A DNA stretch of 64,000 bases from Mycobacterium sp. IS-1590 (GCF_001500025.1 NZ_LQIW01000023.1:370821-434820), one strand, 5' to 3'; positions 18,168 to 28,039 are shown, counted from the first letter of the stretch. Translations and numbers: made by a program. The notes: generated by a model from the sequence alone, not told the origin.

Positions 18168-18968
18168 CTACTTCATCTGGAAGTTCGGGGCGCGCTTCTC
18201 CTTGAACGCCCGCGGCCCCTCCTTGGCGTCGTCGCTGAGGAACACCGGGATGCCGTTGGCGGTGTCGGGCTTGAACGCCTCGTTCTCGTGCATGCCCTCG
18301 GTCTCGCGGATGGTCTTGAGGATCGCCTGCACGGCGAGCGGGCCGTTGTTGTTGATCACCTCGGCGATCTCCAGCGCCTTGTCCAGCGCGGTGCCGTCGG
18401 GAACCACGTAGCCGATCAGCCCGTACTCCTTGGCCTCGGCGGCGGTGATGTGCCGCCCGGTCAACAGCAGATCGCACGCGATGGTGTACGGAATCTGGCG
18501 CACCAGGCGCACCGCCGAGCCGCCCATCGGATAAAGGCTCCACTTCGCCTCGGAGATTCCGAACTTGGCGCTCTCACCCGCGATGCGGATGTCGGTGCCC
18601 TGCAGGATCTCGGTGCCGCCCGCGATCGCGGGCCCCTCGACCGCGGCGATCAGCGGTTTGGTCAGCCGCCGGCCCTTCAGCAGCGCGTCGATGCGTGACG
18701 GGTCGTAGCTACCGTCCTTGAACGAGTCGCCCGGCGGCTTGGCCGTCGCCGCCTTGAGGTCCATCCCCGCACAGAAGTAACCACCGGCGCCGGTGAGGAT
18801 GCAGGTGCGGATCTCGGGATCGTTGTCGACACGGTCCCAGGCCTCGACCATGATCGAGAGCATCTCGGTGGAGAGCGCATTGCGCGCCTCGGGCCGGTTC
18901 AGCGTCAGGATCAGGGTGTGTCCGCGCTGCTCAATGAGGGCGTCGGGGCCCTTCTGGGGATCACTCAC
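18168..18968 (-). CDS. echA19: Enoyl-CoA hydratase EchA19
   Basis: The 266-residue protein is a crotonase-fold hydratase. The oxyanion-hole signature is GAGGYFCAGMDLKA (about residues 60-75) and a second one is AVEGPAIAGGTEILQGTDIRIA (about 110-132), the region where EchA enzymes carry one of the active-site carboxylates. EchA19 hydrates the alpha,beta-unsaturated steroid side-chain CoA ester formed by the steroid acyl-CoA dehydrogenases. It is divergent from fadD19 over a KstR operator, as in M. tuberculosis (Rv3515c/Rv3516). Convergence with cyp142 and a large palindrome between them end the unit. Confidence 0.92.
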   Translation of the reverse strand: MSDPQKGPDALIEQRGHTLILTLNRPEARNALSTEMLSIMVEAWDRVDNDPEIRTCILTGAGGYFCAGMDLKAATAKPPGDSFKDGSYDPSRIDALLKGRRLTKPLIAAVEGPAIAGGTEILQGTDIRIAGESAKFGISEAKWSLYPMGGSAVRLVRQIPYTIACDLLLTGRHITAAEAKEYGLIGYVVPDGTALDKALEIAEVINNNGPLAVQAILKTIRETEGMHENEAFKPDTANGIPVFLSDDAKEGPRAFKEKRAPNFQMK

Positions 18969-19012
18969 GAGGGTTCGCCTTCCAGCGTCGATGCCACAGA
19001 CTTGTCTGGAAA

Positions 19013-19026
19013 TGTAACACGTTCTA
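19013..19026. promoter_or_regulatory. KstR operator between echA19 and fadD19
   Basis: TGTAACACGTTCTA is a perfect match to TnnAACnnGTTnnA. It continues into TAGTTT, a plausible -10 hexamer for fadD19 whose GTG is 7 bases further on. That suggests a leaderless transcript that KstR blocks directly. Confidence 0.86.
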
Positions 19027-19037
19027 GTTTAGGTCTC

Positions 19038-20690
19038 GTGGCCCTGAACATCGCCGATCTCGCCGAGCACGCCATCGACGCCGTGCCAGACCGTGTCGCC
19101 CTCATCTGCGGCGACGACCAGTTGACGTACGCCCAGCTGGAGGAGCAGGCCAACCGGTTGGCCCATTACCTCCTCGACCAGGGCGTCAAGAAGGACGACA
19201 AGGTCGGCCTCTACTGCCGCAACCGCAACGAGATCGTCGTTGCGATGCTGGGCATCGTCAAGGCCGGCGCCATCCTGGTCAACGTCAACTTCCGCTACGT
19301 CGAGGGCGAGCTGAAGTACCTGTTCGAGAACTCCGACATGGTCGCCCTGGTGCACGAGCGCCGCTACGCCGACCGCGTCGCGAACGTGCTGCCCGAGACC
19401 CCGGCCGTGAAAACCGTTCTGGTGGTCGAGGACGGCAGCGACGACGACTTCGAACGCTACGGTGGCGTCGAGTTCTACTCGGCTCTCGAACAGAGTTCGC
19501 CCGAGCGCGATTTCGGGCCGCGCAGCCCCGACGACATCTACCTGCTCTACACCGGCGGCACCACCGGGTTCCCCAAGGGCGTCATGTGGCGCCACGAGGA
19601 CATCTACCGGGTCCTCTTCGGCGGCACCGACTTCGCCACCGGTGAGTTCGTCAAGGACGAGTACGACCTCGCCAAGGCGGCCGCGGAGAACCCGCCGATG
19701 ATCCGCTACCCGATCCCGCCGATGATCCACGGCGCCACCCAGTCGGCCACCTGGATGTCGCTGTTCTCTGGTCAAACCACCGTCTTGGCACCGGAATTCG
19801 ATGCCGACGAGGTCTGGCAGACCATCGAGAAGCACAAGGTGAACCTGTTGTTCTTCACCGGCGACGCGATGGGCCGCCCCTTGCTCGATGCGCTGGTCAA
19901 ACTGCACGAGTCCGGTCGCGAGCCCGACCTCTCCAACCTGTTCCTGCTGGCGAGCACCGCCGCCCTGTTCTCGACCAGCATCAAGGAGAAGTTCCTCGAA
20001 CTGCTGCCCAACCGGGTGATCACCGACTCGATCGGATCCTCGGAGACCGGCTTCGGCGGCACCAGCATCGTCGCCAAGGGGCAGTCGCACACCGGCGGCC
20101 CGCGGGTGACGATCGACCACCGCACCGTCGTTCTCGACGAGGACGGCAACGAGGTCAAGCCCGGATCGGGTGTGCGCGGCTTGATCGCCAAGAAGGGCAA
20201 CATCCCGGTCGGCTACTACAAGGACGAGAAGAAGACAGCCGAAACGTTCAAGACGTTCAACGGCATTCGCTACGCCATCCCCGGTGACTACGCCGAGGTG
20301 GAGGCCGACGGCACCGTCACGATGCTCGGCCGCGGCTCGCAGTCGATCAACAGCGGCGGCGAGAAGATCTACCCCGAAGAGGTCGAGGCCGCGCTCAAGG
20401 GCCATCCCGACGTGTTCGACGCGCTCGTGGTCGGGGTGCCCGACGAGCGGTACGGCCAGTGCGTCGCGGCCGTCGTACACCGCCGGCCGGGCACCACCCC
20501 GACACTGGCCGAGCTCGACACGTTCGTGCGCCGGGAGATCGCGGGATACAAAGTGCCGCGCAAGATCTGGTGGGTAGACGACATCCAGCGCACCCCGGCC
20601 GGTAAGCCGGACTACCGGTGGGCCAAGGACGTCACCGAAGAGCGCGCCGCCGACGAGGTGCACGCCAATCACGTGGGGTCGGCGTCGTGA
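19038..20690 (+). CDS. fadD19: Steroid-24-oyl/C26-oyl-CoA ligase FadD19
   Basis: The 550-residue protein is an adenylate-forming acyl-CoA ligase. The P-loop-like motif is YTGGTTGFPKGVMW (about residues 173-186), the adenylate motif is DSIGSSETGFGG, GDYAE marks the A7-type aspartate and a C-terminal GKPDY holds the catalytic lysine. FadD19 makes the CoA ester of the full-length cholesterol side-chain acid and is required for C24-branched sterols in Rhodococcus. Length and start agree with Rv3515c (548). The GTG lies 11 bases after a KstR box with no ribosome site, so translation is probably leaderless. The stop overlaps the following nitronate monooxygenase-like gene. Confidence 0.93.
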   Translation: MALNIADLAEHAIDAVPDRVALICGDDQLTYAQLEEQANRLAHYLLDQGVKKDDKVGLYCRNRNEIVVAMLGIVKAGAILVNVNFRYVEGELKYLFENSDMVALVHERRYADRVANVLPETPAVKTVLVVEDGSDDDFERYGGVEFYSALEQSSPERDFGPRSPDDIYLLYTGGTTGFPKGVMWRHEDIYRVLFGGTDFATGEFVKDEYDLAKAAAENPPMIRYPIPPMIHGATQSATWMSLFSGQTTVLAPEFDADEVWQTIEKHKVNLLFFTGDAMGRPLLDALVKLHESGREPDLSNLFLLASTAALFSTSIKEKFLELLPNRVITDSIGSSETGFGGTSIVAKGQSHTGGPRVTIDHRTVVLDEDGNEVKPGSGVRGLIAKKGNIPVGYYKDEKKTAETFKTFNGIRYAIPGDYAEVEADGTVTMLGRGSQSINSGGEKIYPEEVEAALKGHPDVFDALVVGVPDERYGQCVAAVVHRRPGTTPTLAELDTFVRREIAGYKVPRKIWWVDDIQRTPAGKPDYRWAKDVTEERAADEVHANHVGSAS

Positions 20691-21817
20691 CCGGAATGCG
20701 CACCGAACTCTGCGATCGATTCGGCATCGAGTACCCGATCTTCGTCTTCACGCCGTCGGAGAAGGTCGCCGCGGCGGTCAGCAAGGCGGGCGGTCTCGGG
20801 GTGCTGGGCTGCGTTCGGTTCAACTCGGCCGACGATCTCGAAGACGTGCTGTGCTGGATGGACGAGAACACCGACGGCAAGCCCTACGGCGTCGACGTGG
20901 TGATGCCCGCCAAGGTGCCTCAGGAGGGCACGGCGGTCGACATCAACAAGCTGATCCCGCAGAGCCATCGCGACTTCGTCGACAAGACGCTCGCCGATCT
21001 CGGGGTCCCGCCGCTTCCGGAGGACGGGGCGCGCAACGAGGGTGTGCTCGGGTGGCTGCACTCGGTGGCGCGCTCACACGTGGAGGTCGCGCTCAAGCAT
21101 CCGATCAAGCTGATCGCCAACGCGCTCGGCTCTCCGCCGAAGGACGTCATCGACCAGGTGCACGCCGCGGGAGTTCCGGTCGCGGCCCTGGCAGGCAGCG
21201 CCAAACACGCTGCGCGCCATGTGGACAACGGCGTCGACATCGTCGTGGCCCAGGGGCATGAGGCCGGCGGCCACACCGGTGAGATCGGCTCGATGGTGCT
21301 GTGGCCGGAAATCGTTGACGCCCTTGACGGGAAGGCCCCCGTGTTGGCCGCCGGAGGTATCGGCACCGGCAGGCAGGTGGCCGCGGCGCTGGCGCTCGGC
21401 GCTTCCGGGGTGTGGATGGGTTCGGCGTTCCTGACCGCTGCCGAGTACGACCTCGGGCACCGCAAGCCCGGCGGCGTCTCGACGATCCAGGAGGGGCTGC
21501 TGCGGGCGACGTCGGCCGACACCGTGCGCCGGCGGATCTACACCGGTAAGCCCGCTCGTCTGCTGAAGACGAAATGGACCGACGCGTGGGATGCGCCCGA
21601 CGCCCCCGAGCCGTTGCCGATGCCGCTGCAGAACATCCTCGTCAGCGAGGCGCACCAGCGCATGAACGAGTCGGACAACCCCGACACCGTGGCGATGCCG
21701 GTGGGACAGATCGTCGGCCGGATGAACGAGATCCGCCCGGTCGCCGACATCATCGCCGAGCTGGTGCAGGGTTTCGAGGAGGCCACCCGCCGCCTCGACG
21801 GCATCCGCGGCGACTAA
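20687..21817 (+). CDS. Nitronate monooxygenase-family FMN oxidoreductase (IpdC-like)
   Basis: The 376-residue protein is a 2-nitropropane dioxygenase/nitronate monooxygenase-type TIM barrel. Visible are AVSKAGGLGVLG near the start, VAQGHEAGGHTGEIGS (about residues 183-200) and LAAGGIGTGRQVAAALALGASGVWMGSAFL (the FMN phosphate site, about 218-248). In M. tuberculosis the closest known type is the Rv3553/IpdC reductase used in C/D-ring breakdown. The GTG overlaps the fadD19 stop by four bases; an ATG three codons later is also possible. Coupling to fadD19 under a KstR promoter suggests a steroid-CoA redox step. Whether it is IpdC itself or a paralogue cannot be settled here. Confidence 0.82.
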   Translation: MTGMRTELCDRFGIEYPIFVFTPSEKVAAAVSKAGGLGVLGCVRFNSADDLEDVLCWMDENTDGKPYGVDVVMPAKVPQEGTAVDINKLIPQSHRDFVDKTLADLGVPPLPEDGARNEGVLGWLHSVARSHVEVALKHPIKLIANALGSPPKDVIDQVHAAGVPVAALAGSAKHAARHVDNGVDIVVAQGHEAGGHTGEIGSMVLWPEIVDALDGKAPVLAAGGIGTGRQVAAALALGASGVWMGSAFLTAAEYDLGHRKPGGVSTIQEGLLRATSADTVRRRIYTGKPARLLKTKWTDAWDAPDAPEPLPMPLQNILVSEAHQRMNESDNPDTVAMPVGQIVGRMNEIRPVADIIAELVQGFEEATRRLDGIRGD

Positions 21818-21824
21818 CTTCCCG

Positions 21825-21883
21825 GTCGAGCGTGGGCTCGACGCACGCGGATTCGCGAAATGCGTGACACAACGCCACGCTCG
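21825..21883. terminator. Hairpin region between convergent genes
   Basis: GTCGAGC-GTGG-GCTCGAC forms a 7-bp stem at 21825-21842. The same left part (CGAGCGTGG) can instead pair perfectly over 9 bp with CCACGCTCG at 21875-21883. Two alternative structures thus fill the 80-bp gap between the oxidoreductase and fadD17 stops. Confidence 0.6.
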
Positions 21884-21897
21884 GCGCGAAGTATGCG

Positions 21898-23403
21898 TTA
21901 TCGCGGGACCGGATACACCGGATCGGCGCAGGCCGTACCCTCGGCCGCCAACTGCCGTTTGATCACCTTGAACGTCTCCGTGCGCGGGAGCGCCGTGCTG
22001 ACCCGGACGAATGAGGGCCACTGCTTGGGGCCGAGATCGGTTTGTGCCGAGAGGAATTCGCGGAACATGTCGACGTCGAAAACCGCCCCCTCGGTCAGCG
22101 TCAGCGCGGCCATCACCTGGTCGCCGACGTCAGGTGCGGGTATCCCGTAGACCGCCACCTCCACGACGTCGGGGTGCCGCAGCAGCACCCGCTCGATCGG
22201 TGCCGCACCGAGGTTCTCGCCGTCCACGCGCATCCAGTCGCCGAGGCGGCCCGCGAAATACGCGAAGCCGTTCTCGTCGCGGTAGGCCAGGTCGCCACTG
22301 TGGTACACGCCGCCGCGCATGCGCTCGGCGTCGGCCTCCGGATCGTTGTAGTACCCCTCGAAACGGCCTGCGTCCGAGACGTTGACGAGCTCACCGGTGA
22401 CACCGGGCGGGCACGGCTCACCGGTGTCGACGTCGACGATCTCGGTGCCCGGCGGCAGCGGGCCCAGCGAGCCGGGCGGAGTGTCGGGTGTGCGCGCGAT
22501 GGCGATACCGCCCTCGGTCGAGCCGAAGCCATCCATCACCACCGCGCCGAAACGCTTGGCGAATCGCTCGACATCGGCGGGCGCACCCTCGTTGCCGTAC
22601 ACCGCTCGCAACGGGTTGTCCGCGTCGTCGGGACGCTCCGGCGTCGCGAGGACATAGGACAGCGGTTTGCCGACGTAGTTCGCATACGTCGCCCCGAACC
22701 GACGGATGTCGGGCAGGAACTGCGATGCGGAGAACTTGCGGCGCAACGCCAACGAGCTCTGCGACGCCAGCGCCACGGCCCACCCGACCAGCACCGCGTT
22801 CGAGTGGAACAGCGGCATCGACACGTAGCAGACATCGCTCGGCCCGAGGCCGAACCGTTGGGTCATGGTCACGCCGGCCACCGCCACCTTGCCGTGGCTG
22901 CACTTGACGGCCTTCGGGTCGCCGCTGGTGCCCGACGTGTAGATGAGCATGAACAGGTCCGCGGGATCGGCCTCGCGCACCGCGACGGGCTCAGCGGCGA
23001 ACGCCGCCACCTCGTCCGCCCACTGCTGCGAGTCGACATCGATGTGGTCGATCCCGTCGATCACCTCCCGTGCGCCCGAATCGGCCAGCACCAGTTGGCA
23101 ATCGGCATGGGCGATGTCACGCTGGAGCGCGGCCCCGCGGCGCACCGGGTTGAGGCCCACCGGCACGATCCCGGTCAGTCCAGCGGCGGCCAGCACCGCC
23201 GAGAAGAACGGGGTGTTCTGCAGCAGGACACCCACATGTGGCGGGCGGTCCGGATCGAGGCGGGCGCGCAGCGCGGCGGCGATCGCGGCCGCATGGCGCA
23301 GATGTTCGCGCCAGGTGGTGAACGTCTCCTCGAAGAGCACGCCGCGGTCCTCGACGTCGACCAGCGGCGCCAGCAGCTCAGCGACCGTGGGTAGCTTGTT
23401 CAC
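21898..23403 (-). CDS. fadD17: Acyl-CoA ligase FadD17
   Basis: The protein of 501 residues is an AMP-forming fatty-acid/steroid CoA ligase. Motifs are LIYTSGTSGDPKAVKC (about residues 152-167), DGFGSTEGGIA, HSGDLAYRDENGFAYFAGRLGDW in pieces around 370-392, and the C-terminal catalytic lysine in TETFKVIKRQL. FadD17 activates shorter or full side-chain acids of cholesterol (C24 and C26 acids). It is the last gene of the fadE26-fadE27-fadD17 unit, 1 bp after fadE27, as in Rv3504-Rv3506. The start codon sits between the two genes with almost no spacer. The regulatory input is the KstR box before fadE26. Confidence 0.92.
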   Translation of the reverse strand: MNKLPTVAELLAPLVDVEDRGVLFEETFTTWREHLRHAAAIAAALRARLDPDRPPHVGVLLQNTPFFSAVLAAAGLTGIVPVGLNPVRRGAALQRDIAHADCQLVLADSGAREVIDGIDHIDVDSQQWADEVAAFAAEPVAVREADPADLFMLIYTSGTSGDPKAVKCSHGKVAVAGVTMTQRFGLGPSDVCYVSMPLFHSNAVLVGWAVALASQSSLALRRKFSASQFLPDIRRFGATYANYVGKPLSYVLATPERPDDADNPLRAVYGNEGAPADVERFAKRFGAVVMDGFGSTEGGIAIARTPDTPPGSLGPLPPGTEIVDVDTGEPCPPGVTGELVNVSDAGRFEGYYNDPEADAERMRGGVYHSGDLAYRDENGFAYFAGRLGDWMRVDGENLGAAPIERVLLRHPDVVEVAVYGIPAPDVGDQVMAALTLTEGAVFDVDMFREFLSAQTDLGPKQWPSFVRVSTALPRTETFKVIKRQLAAEGTACADPVYPVPR

Positions 23404-23404
23404 A

Positions 23405-24511
23405 TCACGCGGGCGTATCGGCCAACTCCCGGCCGATGCGCAGCAGTTGTCCCGTGGCGCCGCCGACCGCGAACTCGGTCTGCTTGGCCGCCAGGAAATA
23501 CCGGTGCACGGGGTGGTCGATGTCGATCCCGACGCCGCCGTGCACGTGCACCGTGGTGTGTGCGACGCGGTGGCCGGCGTCGGCGGCCCAGAACGCCGCG
23601 GTGTGGACGTCGACGTCCGCGGGAAGATCTTCGGACAACCGCCAGGCGGCCTGCGTCAGGGTCAGCCGGAGCGCCTTGACGTCGATGTAGCCGTCGGCCA
23701 GCCGCGACGACACAGCCTGGAAACTGCCGATGGGCCGGTCGAACTGCTCGCGCTCACGGGCGTACGCCGCGGTGAGCTCGAGCGCGCGCTCGAGGACTCC
23801 GAGTTGAAAGGCGCTGCGGCCCAGGGTCGCCCGGGTGCTCAGCCAAGCTGCGACATCACCACCCGAGCCGTCGCCGACGACCCGGCCGGCATCGACCTGC
23901 GTGCCCTGCAGTTCCAGATGGGCGACGCTGCCATGCCCTGTGGTGCTCAACGACTGCACCGTCACGCCGGGATCCGTCGCGGAGACCAGGAAAACCTTTG
24001 GGCCCGAGTCGGTTTCGGCAGGGACCAGGAACGCGTCGGCAACCGGACCGTAGGGCACCAGGGCGCGGGACCCGGTGAGCCGGTAGCCGTCCTCGGAGGA
24101 TTGCGCCTGCACCGGCCCCTGACCCATCTCGGCGTCGAGCGCGACCGTGAGGATCTTGTCGCCCTTGATCGCGGGTACCGCCCACTCCTGTTGCAGTGTG
24201 TCCGAGGCGAACTCGGCCAGCGCCCCGGCGCCCAGAACCACCGACTCCAGATACGGCACCGCGGACAGCTGCCGGCCGAGCGCAACGAGCACGGCCACCT
24301 GCTCCAGCACGCCGAACCCGCCTCCACCCAGCGCCTCGGGGGAAGCGGCCGACAGCACGTCGGCCTCGATCAGCTTGTCCCACAGCGCGCGGTCGAACCT
24401 CTGGTCCAGACCATCGAGCTCGCGTTGGCGCTCGGGCGTCACGACCGAGTCGACGATGGTGCGCACCAGCCCGCCGAGGTCGTCGGACGCTTCGGTTGTC
24501 TTGAAGTCCAT
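23405..24511 (-). CDS. fadE27: Steroid acyl-CoA dehydrogenase beta subunit FadE27 (ChsE5)
   Basis: This 368-residue protein has the acyl-CoA dehydrogenase fold but is the non-catalytic type of the steroid enzymes: no Glu base is apparent in its usual place and much of the N-terminal segment is divergent. In M. tuberculosis it pairs with FadE26 as an alpha2beta2 heterotetramer (ChsE4-ChsE5) that oxidises 3-oxo-cholest-4-en-26-oyl-CoA and shorter chains; FAD sits at the interface. The C-terminal VHVHGGVGIDIDHPVHRYF segment is typical of this half. It follows fadE26 by 10 bases and precedes fadD17. Confidence 0.91.
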   Translation of the reverse strand: MDFKTTEASDDLGGLVRTIVDSVVTPERQRELDGLDQRFDRALWDKLIEADVLSAASPEALGGGGFGVLEQVAVLVALGRQLSAVPYLESVVLGAGALAEFASDTLQQEWAVPAIKGDKILTVALDAEMGQGPVQAQSSEDGYRLTGSRALVPYGPVADAFLVPAETDSGPKVFLVSATDPGVTVQSLSTTGHGSVAHLELQGTQVDAGRVVGDGSGGDVAAWLSTRATLGRSAFQLGVLERALELTAAYAREREQFDRPIGSFQAVSSRLADGYIDVKALRLTLTQAAWRLSEDLPADVDVHTAAFWAADAGHRVAHTTVHVHGGVGIDIDHPVHRYFLAAKQTEFAVGGATGQLLRIGRELADTPA

Positions 24512-24521
24512 GGTGAGTTTC

Positions 24522-25703
<1,182 letters not shown>

Positions 25704-25771
25704 CGCCTTGTCCTAACTTCTCTAGAGGCACGAAGTGGCGTACCGGGAGCCAGCCCCGATTCACTCCCGGT

Positions 25772-25785
25772 TGTAACACGTTCTA
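25772..25785. promoter_or_regulatory. KstR operator between fadE26 and fdxD
   Basis: TGTAACACGTTCTA matches TnnAACnnGTTnnA perfectly. It lies 68 bases from the fadE26 start on one side and 63 bases from the fdxD start on the other, so it probably serves both directions. Confidence 0.85.
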
Positions 25786-25848
25786 GTCTTGGGGTCCAGG
25801 CCGGTGCCACACTGGGCTCGGAGCAGCTTTGACCGCGAGGAGGTTGTG

Positions 25849-26040
25849 ATGAGGGTGGAAGTGGACCGGGACCGGTGCGAGGGCAACGCCGTCTGCGTGG
25901 GAATCGCGCCCGACCTGTTCGATCTGGACGACGACGATTACGCGGTGGTCAAGCTGGATCCGGTGCCCGCCGACCAGGAGGATCTGGCCGAGCAGTCCAT
26001 CGCCGAGTGCCCGAGGGCGGCACTGCTTCGCCGAGACTAG
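25849..26040 (+). CDS. fdxD: Small [3Fe-4S]-type ferredoxin FdxD
   Basis: The 63-residue protein is a mycobacterial ferredoxin of the single-cluster type. Cys10, Cys16 and Cys54 (the last in ECPRAA) ligate the cluster, and Asn13 takes the place of the missing fourth ligand, fitting the known CxxXxxC...CP pattern of ferredoxins that serve P450s and other oxidases. The acidic segment DLDDDDY may form the partner-binding face. It has a strong ribosome site (GAGGAGG) before the ATG. The gene order fdxD-hsd4A-yrbE4A equals Rv3503c-Rv3501c, and KstR regulates it from the box shared with fadE26. A partner among the steroid P450s or other oxidoreductases is likely. Confidence 0.93.
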   Translation: MRVEVDRDRCEGNAVCVGIAPDLFDLDDDDYAVVKLDPVPADQEDLAEQSIAECPRAALLRRD

Positions 26041-26085
26041 AGGTATTCATAAATTGACGATGCACACGGGCATACGAGGAGCGGC

Positions 26086-27012
26086 ATGACTACAGACCCC
26101 AACGACCTGTCCGGCCGCGTTGCGGTGGTGACCGGAGCGGCCGCGGGCCTGGGGCGCGCGGAGGCGATCGGCCTCGCCCGGGCGGGGGCCACCGTCGTCG
26201 TGAACGACATCGCCGCCGCGCTCGACAAGTCCGACGTGCTGGACGAGATCTCGGCAGCCGGCTCGAAGGGCGTCGCCGTGGCGGGCGACATCAGCGCGCG
26301 CTCGACCGCCGACGAACTGGTCGAGACGGCCGATGGGCTCGGTGGCCTCGGCATCGTCGTCAACAACGCCGGCATCACCCGCGACCGCATGCTGTTCAAC
26401 ATGTCCGACGAGGACTGGGATGCGGTGATCGCCGTGCACCTGCGCGGGCACTTCCTGTTGACCCGCAACGCGGCCACCTACTGGCGAGCCAAGGCCAAAG
26501 AGAACGCCGCAGATGGGGCTGGCCGGGTCTACGGCCGCGTCATCAACACCTCTTCGGAAGCCGGGCTGGTCGGGCCCGTCGGGCAGGCCAACTACGGTGC
26601 CGCCAAGGCCGGGATCACCGCGTTGACACTGTCGATGGCCCGGGCGCTGGAGCGCTACGGCGTGCGGGCCAATGCCATCGCGCCCCGCGCCCGCACCGCG
26701 ATGACCGCGGATGTGTTCGGCGAAGCGCCGGAGTTGAGCGATGGCCAGATCGACCCGCTGTCGCCCGAGCACGTCGTGAACCTGGTGCGGTTCCTGGCCT
26801 CCCCGGCCGCGGAAGCGGTCAACGGTCAGCTCTTCATCGTCTACGGTCGAACGGTGACACTGGTGGCAGCGCCGACGGTCGAGGCACAATTCAGCGCCGA
26901 ATCCGATGCCTGGAATCCCTCGACGTTGTCGGAAACCCTTCGGGAGTACTTTGCTGGACGTGATCCAGAGAAGTGTTTCTCGGCCACGGGGCTGATGAAT
27001 CAGCAAGACTGA
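26086..27012 (+). CDS. hsd4A: Steroid 17-beta-hydroxy/beta-hydroxyacyl-CoA dehydrogenase Hsd4A
   Basis: The 308-residue protein is an SDR with TGAAAGLG (16-23), NNAG (93-96), Ser156/157 and Tyr170-x3-Lys174. Beyond the normal SDR length it has a C-terminal extension (about 240-308) as in peroxisomal MFE-type hydroxyacyl-CoA dehydrogenases. Hsd4A (Rv3502c-type) is reported as both 17-beta-hydroxysteroid dehydrogenase and beta-hydroxyacyl-CoA dehydrogenase acting on the shortened cholesterol side chain. It follows fdxD by 45 bases, with an AGGAGCGG ribosome site, and immediately precedes the mce4 promoter region. Confidence 0.9.
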   Translation: MTTDPNDLSGRVAVVTGAAAGLGRAEAIGLARAGATVVVNDIAAALDKSDVLDEISAAGSKGVAVAGDISARSTADELVETADGLGGLGIVVNNAGITRDRMLFNMSDEDWDAVIAVHLRGHFLLTRNAATYWRAKAKENAADGAGRVYGRVINTSSEAGLVGPVGQANYGAAKAGITALTLSMARALERYGVRANAIAPRARTAMTADVFGEAPELSDGQIDPLSPEHVVNLVRFLASPAAEAVNGQLFIVYGRTVTLVAAPTVEAQFSAESDAWNPSTLSETLREYFAGRDPEKCFSATGLMNQQD

Positions 27013-27041
27013 CGGTCTCGTTAGGTACGGCCGGGCTCTAC

Positions 27042-27055
27042 TAGAACACGTTCTA
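27042..27055. promoter_or_regulatory. First KstR operator of the mce4 promoter region
   Basis: TAGAACACGTTCTA is a perfect palindromic match to TnnAACnnGTTnnA. It is the upstream one of two sites before yrbE4A, 29 bases after the hsd4A stop. Confidence 0.87.
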
Positions 27056-27121
27056 GAATGAGCTGGATCACACTTGCTTTGACCTGCGCAAAATCACAAT
27101 CAGGACTCCATTTTGGGAGCT

Positions 27122-27151
27122 TTGACACTGCGAACGTGTTCTAGTTAGTAT
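27122..27151 (+). promoter_or_regulatory. mce4 promoter with a KstR operator in its spacer
   Basis: TTGACA (27122-27127) and TAGTAT (27146-27151) are 18 bases apart, a good sigma-A-type promoter. Between them lies GCGAACGTGTTCTA (27130-27143), which fits the KstR consensus except at the first base. Repressor bound there would cover the spacer. The following 123-base leader precedes the TTG start of yrbE4A. Confidence 0.75.
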
Positions 27152-27274
27152 GATCCGGCTCACCGAGAGCAACGCTTAGCCGAGGGGTGGGAAGTCCGCC
27201 GTGACAACGTATTTCACCTCTTCGCCACGAAGACGACGCGACGAACATCCAGACCCCCGAGAACGGAGCAAAGG

Positions 27275-28039
27275 TTGATCGAACAGCTCGCGGCACCGGC
27301 TCGGGCCGTGGGCGGGTTCGTCGAGATGTCCTTTGACACGTTCGCCAAGACGTTCCGGCGCCCGTTTCAGTTCCGCGAGTTCCTCGACCAGACCTGGATG
27401 ATCGCGCGGGTTTCGTTGGTTCCGACCCTGTTGGTGGCCATACCTTTCACCGTTCTGGTCGCGTTCACCCTCAACATCCTTCTCCGCGAGATCGGTGCGG
27501 CCGACCTGTCCGGCGCCGGTACCGCCTTCGGCACCATCACCCAGCTCGGGCCCGTCGTGACGGTGCTGGTGGTGGCGGGCGCCGGCGCGACCGCCATCTG
27601 CGCGGACCTCGGTGCGCGCACCATCCGTGAGGAGATCGACGCCATGCGGGTGCTGGGCATCGACCCGATCCAGCGGTTGGTGGTGCCTCGCGTGCTCGCC
27701 TCGACGTTCGTCGCGCTGCTGCTCAACGGCCTGGTCTGCCTGATCGGCCTGTCCGGTGGTTACGTGTTCTCGGTCTTCCTGCAGGGCGTCAACCCCGGTG
27801 CGTTCATCAACGGCCTGACGGTGTTGACGGGCCTCGGTGAGCTCGTCATGGCCGAGATCAAGGCCCTGCTGTTCGGGGTGGTGGCCGGCTTGGTCGGCTG
27901 CTATCGCGGCCTGACGGTCAAGGGTGGCCCCAAGGGCGTGGGCACCGCGGTCAACGAGACCGTCGTCTACGCATTCATCTGCCTGTTCGTGATCAACGTG
28001 GTGATGACGGCGATCGGCGTGAGGGTGCTCGAGAGATGA
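27275..28039 (+). CDS. yrbE4A: YrbE4A, permease subunit of the Mce4 steroid importer
   Basis: The 254-residue integral membrane protein has about five to six hydrophobic helices and the conserved MlaE-family EEIDAMRVLGIDP loop (about residues 122-134). It belongs to the MlaE/YrbE permeases that pair with an Mce complex and an MceG-type ATPase to import lipids; Mce4 imports cholesterol. Translation starts at TTG after an AGCAAAGG ribosome site, and no better in-frame ATG/GTG lies nearby. It is first of ten genes transcribed together. The stop overlaps the yrbE4B start by four bases. Confidence 0.95.
   Translation: MIEQLAAPARAVGGFVEMSFDTFAKTFRRPFQFREFLDQTWMIARVSLVPTLLVAIPFTVLVAFTLNILLREIGAADLSGAGTAFGTITQLGPVVTVLVVAGAGATAICADLGARTIREEIDAMRVLGIDPIQRLVVPRVLASTFVALLLNGLVCLIGLSGGYVFSVFLQGVNPGAFINGLTVLTGLGELVMAEIKALLFGVVAGLVGCYRGLTVKGGPKGVGTAVNETVVYAFICLFVINVVMTAIGVRVLER

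Noticed and set aside
19029..20672. 547-codon open frame opposite fadD19
   Set aside because: It is a shadow of fadD19; no domain, start site or conserved pattern is visible, while fadD19 has all ligase motifs.
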